A DNA stretch of 64,000 bases from contig NZ_LGEA01000099.1 in NCBI RefSeq assembly GCF_001280065.1, positions 121,928 to 185,927 on the forward strand, given 5' to 3'. Below, in pieces: positions 1-7,105 of this stretch (the first letter of the stretch is position 1; each line of letters begins with the position of its first letter). A model generated the notes under the pieces. It had not been told where the DNA came from, made no database searches, and saw only the letters and a list, made by a program, of their open reading frames with translations. Origin of the DNA: Streptomyces sp. NRRL B-1140 (lineage in GTDB: Bacteria; Actinomycetota; Actinomycetes; Streptomycetales; Streptomycetaceae). The translations under genes were made by a program, and so were the position numbers.

Positions 1-657
1 GTGGGCTCACAGCCCCTGGTGTACCGCCCCGGAGACTTCGCACAGGCCGTGAACCAGGCCCTGGACCGGCTGCGCGCACGTCTCACCCAGCTGCGCCGGG
101 AGGCCGATCTCGCGGAACTGACCACCGAGTTGCGCAGTGCCCTCGGTGAGCACGGTTCCCAGCTGGGACAGCTGCGGCGGACGGTGAACGATCTGGCCCG
201 ACGTGATCTGGTCGCGGCCGCGCCCGGGCCGGCGCGTTCGGCGTTGCCGGAAGCCGTCGAGGGGCGGTTCGAGGAGGTGTTCGCGCTGCTGGACGCATCC
301 GTGGAGCGGCTGGCCGGGCGCCCGCCGGGCGGTGCCGCGACCGGTGGTCCGGCCCTTCGGGTGGGGCCGTCCGATCTGGCGGCACTGGGCTGCGCCACGT
401 TGGTGCGGCAGTTGACGGAGACCTTCCGTTCCGGAGCCGACACCTGGTTCCGCGCCGTCTCGGCCGACGTGCCGAGTGAGGAGCAGTGGGCGCGGCTGCG
501 CGGGGTGTGCCGGGAGTACGAGACGGCGGTGGAGGTGCTGCCCGTGCAGGCTCTCGGCGGGGCGGGCCCGGTGCACCGGCCGACCGTCGCGCGGGCGGTG
601 GAGGCACTCGCCGACGAGGTGTGGGGCGCCCTGGTCAGTGCCGTGCGGTCCGCATGA
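1..657 (+). CDS. Uncharacterised protein next to the Fxs locus, possibly 5'-truncated
   Basis: I do not recognise this 218-residue protein. It is soluble, with no signal peptide or membrane segment. Residues about 15-75 are rich in charged residues and leucine with heptad-like spacing, suggesting a coiled coil; a Gly/Pro/Ala-rich linker follows near 105-120. The GTG at base 1 sits on the window edge, so the true start may lie further upstream. Its 3' end overlaps the convergent gene at 635-1636 by 23 bp. It faces the fxsA-fxsT-orf block, so co-function with that system is possible, but only position supports it. Confidence 0.6.
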   Translation: MGSQPLVYRPGDFAQAVNQALDRLRARLTQLRREADLAELTTELRSALGEHGSQLGQLRRTVNDLARRDLVAAAPGPARSALPEAVEGRFEEVFALLDASVERLAGRPPGGAATGGPALRVGPSDLAALGCATLVRQLTETFRSGADTWFRAVSADVPSEEQWARLRGVCREYETAVEVLPVQALGGAGPVHRPTVARAVEALADEVWGALVSAVRSA

Positions 658-1636
658 CCCCGCCCACGGCGTCCGCGAGCAGACGCAGCCGGCTCTCGGC
701 GTGGGTGACCTGCCGCTGGTCCAGCGTCACCCCGAGGACATAGTCCCGCGGCGACAGCCAGATCACGTACACGGCGCCCTCCTGGACGTCCAGGACGAGG
801 CGGTCGGCGGGTGGCGGCACCACCAGCCGCAACGCGTCGGTCAGCCGGGCGAGATGGCCGCGCAGGCTGCGGGCGAGGTCGCGGTAGGAGGTGCGGCGGG
901 AGCGCACGCTGGTCTCCAGGAAGCGCGGGCCGAGCTCGGGACTCTCGAAGACGTCGCCCACGCAGACGAGCTTCCAGTCCCGGTAGTAGGCGGCGTACTG
1001 CAGGTCCAGGGTGTTGACGTGGGTGCCCCACAGGGCCCGCAGCCGCATCTCGGAGGGGCCGTCGTGCTCGGCCGCCGCCGTCCCGAAGTCGATCCGCAGC
1101 CTTCCCTTGTCCTCCGGCAGGGGTTCCAGGGTGTCCGTGAGGCCGCCGGGCAGCTCGTCGGGCAGGTGGTGCACCTGGGTGCGGATGGCGGAGACGAGGC
1201 GGTTCATGGCCTCGTCCACGGCGGGCGTCCCACCGGGCGTGTCGGTGTGCGCGGACAGGTACTCCCCCGGCTTGACGCGGCCGCCCCACAGTCCGCCGTG
1301 CGCGTTGGCCAGCACGACGCGCATCAGCTCACCCGTGCCCAGCGGCCGCGTCAGCGCGCCCAGGTCCTGGGTGCACAGCAGCAGCCGGCTGCCGGGCAGC
1401 GCCTCGTTGGCGATGTCCTCGCCGCCCACGGTGACCATGCTGCTCAGCGGCGGGCAGTCGCGCCGGCGGACCACGAAGTCGATGATCCCGTTGCTGTAGT
1501 GCGACACCGACCTGAGGGCGGGGACACCCGCGAAGGCCCCTCGGCACAGCGCTGTTATTCGGCCGTGGCCCTCCGGGGACCAGTGGGACTCCGTGAAGAG
1601 CTCGGTATCGGTCTCCGCGTGCGGGGCTGTCGCCAC
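635..1636 (-). CDS. Uncharacterised 333-aa protein downstream of fxsT
   Basis: This protein has no catalytic motif that I recognise. It begins 41 bp after the fxsT stop on the same strand, so it is probably cotranscribed with fxsA and fxsT. It appears cytosolic and mixed alpha/beta, with an Arg-rich stretch near residues 260-275 and a hydrophobic segment near the C-terminus (VYVIWLSPRDYVLGV) that is too short and polar to be a clear membrane span. I infer from linkage that it is an accessory factor of the Fxs locus or of a linked actinobacterial conflict system. Alternative starts lie close by, so the N-terminus is uncertain. Confidence 0.65.
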   Translation of the reverse strand: MATAPHAETDTELFTESHWSPEGHGRITALCRGAFAGVPALRSVSHYSNGIIDFVVRRRDCPPLSSMVTVGGEDIANEALPGSRLLLCTQDLGALTRPLGTGELMRVVLANAHGGLWGGRVKPGEYLSAHTDTPGGTPAVDEAMNRLVSAIRTQVHHLPDELPGGLTDTLEPLPEDKGRLRIDFGTAAAEHDGPSEMRLRALWGTHVNTLDLQYAAYYRDWKLVCVGDVFESPELGPRFLETSVRSRRTSYRDLARSLRGHLARLTDALRLVVPPPADRLVLDVQEGAVYVIWLSPRDYVLGVTLDQRQVTHAESRLRLLADAVGGVMRTARH

Positions 1637-1677
1637 CTGCGCTCACCTTCCGTCGGGGAACCACCCGGGCGCCGGCC

Positions 1678-4600
1678 CTAGATACCGGGCAGTTCCAGAT
1701 CGATGTCGAAGTCCCTGGCGGGCGCGGTGGAACCGGTGGCCCGGGAGGTGAGCCAGGCGTGGTGCGCCCCCACGCGCCGCCCGTCGGGGCGATGCCCCAT
1801 GTCCAGGTCCCGCAAACGGCGCAGGGCGCTCTCGACGAGCCGGGTCGCCTCCCCGGGCCGCCCCGCCGCCGCGAGGGTGGCCGCGAGGGAGTTCTCCGCG
1901 GCGGACACCCAGGCGTGGCTGTCGCCGAGCCGGTCGGACAGCAGGTTCAGCGCGGCCCGGCCGATGGCCTCCGCGTCCTCGACGGCGCCGGAGGCCCTCA
2001 GGTACACCGCGTGCCGGACCCCGGCCAGGGCGGCGTAGGGGTGCCAGGCACCGAGGGTGCTCTCCAGGGCCCGGCCGCACAGGCGGGCCTCGTGTTCGGC
2101 CTCGTCGTGCTTGCCGAGTGCGTGCAGGTCGGCGGCGAGGCTGAAGCGGCAGCGCAGGGTGTCCAGATGGCCTGCGCCGAACCGGCCGGTGGACTCGGCG
2201 AGCACCCGCCGGTCCCGTTCGAGGGCCTTCTCGTAGCCGTAGACCCGCTCGTGGGGGCGGGCGGAGTTGTAGGTGATGCGCCGTTCGCTGACGGCCAGGC
2301 CGAGTTCGATGTTCAGCCGCGTGCCGGTGGCGACGTCGCCGTGCCGGTGCAGCCACTGCCGCAGCAGGTCCTGGGACTCCGCGTCGCGGCCCAGGGTCCG
2401 GTACACCCAGGCGAGCAGGTCCGCGGACCGCCAGACGGCCGGGTCGTCCTCGCCGCCGACTCCTTGGCGGTAGCGGAACCGGGCGAGGAGCCTGGCCAGG
2501 GCGTCGGGGGCTCGTCCGCTCAGGGCCTCCGTGAAGGCGAGGTTGTGCTCGGCCTGCACGGTCGCGGCGTGCTGCGGCCCGAGCAGCAGGGTCAGGCCCT
2601 CCAGGACCGGCCGGGCCTGGAACAGCGCGTCGGAGAACCTTCCGAGGGAGCGCAGGTTGGCGCCGTAGGAGTCGGCGGACAGCAGGGTTCGCGGGTGCAG
2701 GGGGCCGAGCAGCCGGCGGTGGCCGCGCAGGGCCTGCTCGGACAGCCGGCGGGCCGGTTCGTAGGCGCCGGTGAGGCGGTGGGCCCGGGCGGTGAAGTTG
2801 AGCAGGCGCAGGTACTCCGGGGAGGGGTCGTCGCCGTCCGCCGGCGCCCAGGAGGCCTGTGCGCGCTCGGAGATGTCGAGCAGGCGGGCCAGGTCGGCAC
2901 TCTCGCCGCGCTGGCTGAGGGCGTTGAGGTGGCGCAGCAGGGAGCGCCGGACACGGGGGCGGTGGTCCTCCCACAGGCGCAGCGAGTACACCTCGCGGGC
3001 CCAGTCGGCGCTCAGGCCGCGGTTCTCGTCCGGGGTGTACTCGGCGAGGGTGCCGCGCAGCACCTGCTCGATGTGGGTGCGCTCGGCCGGATCCATGCCG
3101 GCGCGCAGGGCGTCCCGTACGGCGTGGTGCTGGCCGAGGGGCTGGTCGGGCCGGTCGAAGTCGACCTCCAGGAGCCCGACCCGGGACAGGGCCCACAGGG
3201 CGACGCTCACCATGTGTTCGTCGGGCATCCGCGTGTCGGGCGGAATCCGGCGCACCGGCGCGCCGTCCGCGCTGTCGTCGCGGGCGAGTTCGGAGAGGAT
3301 GCGCCGCGATCGCAGCAGCTCCAGACCCATGCCCCGGCCGGTGAGCAGGGAGGCGGCGTTCAGCAGCCAGCCCAAAGCGTCGCTGGTACGGCTCTCGGCG
3401 CGCCAGGCGGCGGCGCCCGGGGTGTGCAGCACGGTCTGCCGTGCCACCCGCACCATGACCGGCACCGGCGGGGCGGTGCCCTCCTGTTCGAGCAGGGCCT
3501 GCTGGGCGGTGCGGTACTCGGCGAGGAGGTACGCGACGGCGGCCCGGGCCGCGGCCTGGTCGCCCATGCTGTCGTCGCGCCGGTGGGCCGCGGCGCGTTC
3601 GGTGAGGCAGAGGGCGGCGATGCGCAGGGCGAGCGGGACGAAGCCCAGGACCTGGCCGACCCGCTGGGCCTGCTCCTCGTCGATCTCGGTGAGCCGTTCA
3701 CCGAGGACGGCCCGGCATTCGGCCGGTGACATGGGCGGCAGGGAGAACGCGGCCATGCCGGGCGTCGCCGGGGCGCTGCGGCTGGTGATCAGTACGTGCC
3801 CGCGGGAGTGCGGGGTGGGCAGCAACTCCTGCAGTCCGTCGGGGGAATCGGCCCCGTCGTAGACGAGCAGCCAGCTCTGTGTGTCGGTGCGGGAGAGGTG
3901 CTCGAACAGGGCCGGGGAGGCCCCGTCGCCGGTGGTGACCAGGTCGAGCCGGCCGGCGAGCCGGGTCAGGCCGCGGCGTGCGCGCGGGATCTCCCAGGAG
4001 CGCACCCACCACACGACGTCGTAGGCGGAGCCGAAGCGGTGGCACAGTTCCCGGACGATCTCGCTCTTGCCCCAGCCGCTCGCGGCGTGCACGACCAGCG
4101 GGGTGCGGTCCCGGCCCGCCGCGTGCAGTTCTTCGAGGAGACCGCCGAGGACGTCGTCGCGGCCGACGAAGCCGCTGTAGCGGGGGGCCACGTTGGTGAC
4201 GGCGGGCAGCCGGGGGAAGCGGGCGCCGGGCGTGCCGTCGGTCGGGGGCGGTGCGCCGAGGCCGAGCCCGGCGTACAGGCGTCGTACGGCCTCGTCCTCG
4301 TCGGTGCCGCGCAGGTCGATGCGCTCGTGGTGGGCGGCGCCCGGGTCGGGGAAGGGCTCGTCGGCCAGGACGATCCGGACGTCGGGGTGGGACAGGGCGG
4401 CGAGCTGGGCGAGGGCGGCGTGGTCCATGTCCGCCGGGGAGAGGAAGAGCAGCGCGGTGCCGGGGGCCGGCCGGTCACCGGAGTAGGCGTCCAGGGGGCG
4501 CAGTTCGGTGCGGATGCCGCCGCGCCGGAACTGGTCCTCCAGCCAGGCCGCCCAGGGCGCGTGGCGCTGGGAGTGGACGAGGGTGACCCGGCTCAGCGGC

Positions 4601-5310
4601 AGCGGACGCCGGTTGCGGAGCCAGTCGGCGAGCCGCTCGTAGTAGGGGCGCAGCCCCGTCACGGAGCCCTCCGGCTCGCTCTCCACGGCGAGTTGCCGGG
4701 CGTCGAGGTAGAGCGGGTGGTACGGGACCTCCAGGAAGGCGACCTCGGAGGTGCGGGAGGCCCGCATCAGGGGACCGAACTTGCGGCGCACCCGTTCGCG
4801 TGCGCCGCGCAGCCGGTCGTGCGACTCGACGTTGCTCTTCAGGCCAAGGGCAAGCAGCCGCACGGGCCGGCCGGACCGGCCGCCGCTCATCTGCTCGGCC
4901 AGGGCGGCTGCGCCGTCGATGGACCAGGCGGTCATGGCGAAGCAGAGCACGAGGGAGTCGGCCAGGGCGCCGAGTCTGCCCTCGGTCTGCGCGCCGATCG
5001 CGTCGGGCAGCGGGGCTTCGACGAGGACGTGGTCGTAGGCGAGGGCCCCGGGGTCCGAGGTGAGGGCGAGAAGGGAGGCGGCGTCCGGGCGGGCGGCGGA
5101 GTGGACGCGTCCGGGTTCGGGTTCGGGCAGCGGGGCACCGCCCGGCGTGCCGGTCGCCCGGCCGTCCACGACCAGGACGCTGCGGTTGCCGGCGGCCAGC
5201 AGGTCCGCGACGTTGTGCACCGTCGTGCTGACGCCGAGGTTCTCCGCGGTGGAGCAGAAGAGGGCGAACCGTCCCGAGCGGTCGGCTGCGTGGATGTCGG
5301 GCATGGCCAC
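1678..5310 (-). CDS. fxsT: FxSxx-COOH system TPR protein (TIR-like / NB-ARC / TPR)
   Basis: This 1210-residue protein matches the FxsT family that accompanies FxSxx-COOH RiPP loci. Residues 1-230 look like a MinD/ParA-type ATPase without a Walker A lysine signature. Residues about 235-345 resemble a TIR fold. An NB-ARC NTPase module follows, with P-loop GWGKSE near 410, a kinase-2 strand LLVYDGADS near 480, ITSRS near 508 and FVPLALR near 556. From about 780 to 1180 lie tetratricopeptide repeats of the A..LH..LG type. The build is that of STAND signalling or defence NTPases. The start follows a plausible promoter (TATACT, 5365-5370), 119 bp after fxsA. Confidence 0.85.
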   Translation of the reverse strand: MAMPDIHAADRSGRFALFCSTAENLGVSTTVHNVADLLAAGNRSVLVVDGRATGTPGGAPLPEPEPGRVHSAARPDAASLLALTSDPGALAYDHVLVEAPLPDAIGAQTEGRLGALADSLVLCFAMTAWSIDGAAALAEQMSGGRSGRPVRLLALGLKSNVESHDRLRGARERVRRKFGPLMRASRTSEVAFLEVPYHPLYLDARQLAVESEPEGSVTGLRPYYERLADWLRNRRPLPLSRVTLVHSQRHAPWAAWLEDQFRRGGIRTELRPLDAYSGDRPAPGTALLFLSPADMDHAALAQLAALSHPDVRIVLADEPFPDPGAAHHERIDLRGTDEDEAVRRLYAGLGLGAPPPTDGTPGARFPRLPAVTNVAPRYSGFVGRDDVLGGLLEELHAAGRDRTPLVVHAASGWGKSEIVRELCHRFGSAYDVVWWVRSWEIPRARRGLTRLAGRLDLVTTGDGASPALFEHLSRTDTQSWLLVYDGADSPDGLQELLPTPHSRGHVLITSRSAPATPGMAAFSLPPMSPAECRAVLGERLTEIDEEQAQRVGQVLGFVPLALRIAALCLTERAAAHRRDDSMGDQAAARAAVAYLLAEYRTAQQALLEQEGTAPPVPVMVRVARQTVLHTPGAAAWRAESRTSDALGWLLNAASLLTGRGMGLELLRSRRILSELARDDSADGAPVRRIPPDTRMPDEHMVSVALWALSRVGLLEVDFDRPDQPLGQHHAVRDALRAGMDPAERTHIEQVLRGTLAEYTPDENRGLSADWAREVYSLRLWEDHRPRVRRSLLRHLNALSQRGESADLARLLDISERAQASWAPADGDDPSPEYLRLLNFTARAHRLTGAYEPARRLSEQALRGHRRLLGPLHPRTLLSADSYGANLRSLGRFSDALFQARPVLEGLTLLLGPQHAATVQAEHNLAFTEALSGRAPDALARLLARFRYRQGVGGEDDPAVWRSADLLAWVYRTLGRDAESQDLLRQWLHRHGDVATGTRLNIELGLAVSERRITYNSARPHERVYGYEKALERDRRVLAESTGRFGAGHLDTLRCRFSLAADLHALGKHDEAEHEARLCGRALESTLGAWHPYAALAGVRHAVYLRASGAVEDAEAIGRAALNLLSDRLGDSHAWVSAAENSLAATLAAAGRPGEATRLVESALRRLRDLDMGHRPDGRRVGAHHAWLTSRATGSTAPARDFDIDLELPGI

Positions 5311-5352
5311 TCCGCTTCGGACGGCAGGTGCTGGACGGTGGGGGCACGACAG

Positions 5353-5433
5353 TCAGGGACGGTCAGTATAGGACGGGTTGCCCCTGATCAGACGGTTTCG
5401 CGTGAGGGCCGCGTCGGCGCGTGGGCCGGTCAT
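5353..5433 (-). CDS. Possible 26-aa microprotein coupled to fxsA
   Basis: The fxsA stop overlaps an ATG in an ATGA arrangement and opens a 26-codon frame (MTGPRADAALTRNRLIRG... to NPSYTDRP). The product would be basic, with no recognisable domain. The overlap is what translational coupling would look like, and it fills most of the fxsA-fxsT gap. However, a probable fxsT -10 box lies inside it and no independent ribosome binding site is visible. It may be a chance frame; I list it only because short ORFs in RiPP loci are often missed. Confidence 0.2.
   Translation of the reverse strand: MTGPRADAALTRNRLIRGNPSYTDRP
5365..5370 (-). promoter_or_regulatory. Candidate -10 box for fxsT
   Basis: On the minus strand the hexamer reads TATACT, a near-perfect sigma-70/HrdB -10 element, about 55 bp upstream of the fxsT start. 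The -35 region is weak. If it is used, fxsT can be expressed independently of fxsA. Confidence 0.4.
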
Positions 5434-5624
5434 TGGCTCTCGTTGTGGCCGGTGACGAAGGGTTCGTCCGGGTCCCCGCCGGTGCGCAGCCGGCGCAGCG
5501 TCTCGCCCAGCGCGGAGGGCGGCAGCGCGGCGAGGTCGTCGAGCGGCACGCCGGTGAGGTCCAGCACGACGGACTCCAGTGCGGCCTCGTCCCGCTCGGC
5601 ACCCGCTTCCTCGAGCTCTGCCAT
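5430..5624 (-). CDS. fxsA: FxsA-family RiPP precursor with a non-canonical C-terminus
   Basis: This 64-residue peptide has the Fxs precursor leader: an acidic N-terminus, then VVLDLTGVPLDDLAAL (19-34) and a helix ALGETLRRLRTG (38-49). The family is named for a C-terminal Phe-x-Ser-x-x, where the radical SAM partner crosslinks Phe to the third residue. Here the peptide ends F56-V57-T58-G59-H60-N61-E62-S63-Q64. The expected Phe position is His60 and the Ser position is Glu62, while F56-V57-T58 gives a second aromatic-x-x motif. A strong GGAGG precedes the ATG by 8 bases. It is divergent from fxsB and upstream of fxsT. Confidence 0.8.
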   Translation of the reverse strand: MAELEEAGAERDEAALESVVLDLTGVPLDDLAALPPSALGETLRRLRTGGDPDEPFVTGHNESQ

Positions 5625-5787
5625 GGCCCATCCTCCGCGGTGCCCGACGGACCGCCGTCGTGGCGGCTCTCCACGCCCGGCGCCTGGGTGTCCCGGGACT
5701 CGGTGTCCAGTGTTGACGTCCCCACGGGCCGCCGCGGGAAAACGGCGACTTTCGGGCGGTGGCGGCCCGGACGACGGATTCTCGATG

Positions 5788-5816
5788 TTGACGGTCTGTC
5801 ACCGGCCCCGAATACT
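5788..5816 (+). promoter_or_regulatory. Predicted fxsB promoter
   Basis: TTGACG (5788-5793) is followed after 17 bp by AATACT (5811-5816), a good vegetative promoter pointing at fxsB, with the start site expected near 5823 and a leader of about 60 nt. A second TTGACG in the same context (GTGTTGACG against GATGTTGACG) lies at 5713-5718 within the fxsA-fxsB divergent region. Confidence 0.55.
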
Positions 5817-5881
5817 GGGCCCACTGGCGTGGACCGGCCGGACGGGCACGGGCCGGGCGGCATGCGAACCGGGGGGTGCGT

Positions 5882-7105
5882 ATGAATCGGCTGCGCCATG
5901 CGGAGCCGCCGTGGCCGGTCGCGGCCGACGTCGCGGCCAGGGAGGCGGCCGGCTGGGTGCCCGCGCCGCTGCACTCCTTCGTCCTGAAGGTGCACAGCCG
6001 GTGCGACCTGGCCTGCCGGTACTGCTACATGTACCGCGCGCAGGACCGGAGTTGGCGGGAGCAGCCGCGCACCATGGCGCCGGAGACGGTGGACCGCACG
6101 GCCGGGCGCATCGCCGAGCACCTCACGGCGCACGGGGTGCGTGAGGCCGGTGTGGTGCTGCACGGGGGTGAGCCGCTGCTGGTGGGTGAGGCCGCTCTGG
6201 GACGCGCCGCCTCGGTGCTGCGGGCCGCGGCAGGTCCCGGCGTGCGGCTGCACCTGACGCTGCAGACCAACGGGGTACGGCTGACCGAGCGCTGGCTCGA
6301 CCTGTGCGCCGAGCACGGCATCCGCGTCTCGGTCAGCCTGGACGGGGATCGGGCGGCGCACGACCGGCACCGCCGTGGCGCGGACGGGCGCGGCAGCCAC
6401 ACCCGGGTCGCCGACGCCGTGCACCGGCTGGCCGAAGGACCCCATCGCGAGCTGTTCGCGGGCCTGTTGTGCGCCATCGACCTGCGCAACGACCCGGTGC
6501 GCGCCTACGAGCACCTGCTCACCTACCGCCCTCCCGCCGTGGACTTCCTGCTGCCGCAGGGCAATTGGCACACTCCCCCGCCCGGGCTCGGCCCGGGCAC
6601 CCCGTACGCGGACTGGCTGTGGCGGGTGTTCGAGCGGTGGTACGGGGCCGGGCGGCGGGAGACCCGGGTGCGGCTGCTCGAGGACATGATGGCGCTGCTG
6701 CTCGGCGGTTCCCCGGAGACGGAGGCGCTGGGCGTGGCCCCGGTGCGGTACGCGGTGGTCGAGACGGACGGTTCACTCGCCCAGGACGACACGCTGCGCA
6801 CCGCGTATCACGGCGCCGCCCGGACGGGACTGCACATCCGCCGCGACTCCTTCGACGCGCTGCTGCGGCATCCAGGTGTGGCGGCCCGGCAGTGGGGCGT
6901 CGACGGCCTGTCCGCGCAGTGCCGCGACTGCCGGCTGCGGCTGGTGTGCGGGGGCGGTCACTACGCCCACCGCTACCGCGCGGCCACCGGGTTCGCGAAC
7001 CCCAGTGTCTACTGCGCGGACCTGGCCGCTCTGATCACGCGGGTGCGGGGGCGGCTGGCCGCGGACCTGGACCGGCTGCGCACCGCCGCGGCGGAAGCGG
7101 CATGA
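5882..7105 (+). CDS. fxsB: FxsB-family radical SAM/SPASM RiPP maturase
   Basis: The protein has the radical SAM CxxxCxxC cluster (RCDLACRYCYMY, Cys about 41, 45 and 48) after an SFVLKVHSR strand. A C-terminal SPASM-type cysteine set follows (QCRDCRLRLVCGGG near 346-358, last Cys near 378). Known FxsB enzymes use a 5'-deoxyadenosyl radical to join an aromatic ring carbon to the beta carbon of the third residue, forming a three-residue cyclophane on FxsA. The ATG at 5882 is preferred because a run of G lies 6 bases upstream; a GTG at 5876 is the alternative. The stop overlaps the next start (ATGA), so the HExxH protein is translationally coupled. Confidence 0.92.
   Translation: MNRLRHAEPPWPVAADVAAREAAGWVPAPLHSFVLKVHSRCDLACRYCYMYRAQDRSWREQPRTMAPETVDRTAGRIAEHLTAHGVREAGVVLHGGEPLLVGEAALGRAASVLRAAAGPGVRLHLTLQTNGVRLTERWLDLCAEHGIRVSVSLDGDRAAHDRHRRGADGRGSHTRVADAVHRLAEGPHRELFAGLLCAIDLRNDPVRAYEHLLTYRPPAVDFLLPQGNWHTPPPGLGPGTPYADWLWRVFERWYGAGRRETRVRLLEDMMALLLGGSPETEALGVAPVRYAVVETDGSLAQDDTLRTAYHGAARTGLHIRRDSFDALLRHPGVAARQWGVDGLSAQCRDCRLRLVCGGGHYAHRYRAATGFANPSVYCADLAALITRVRGRLAADLDRLRTAAAEAA

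Noticed and set aside
1759..3729. A 656-codon open frame opposite fxsT
   Set aside because: Composition is Gly/Gln/Val-rich with no domain, as expected for a shadow frame in GC-rich DNA. The fxsT frame has clear motifs and correct codon bias.
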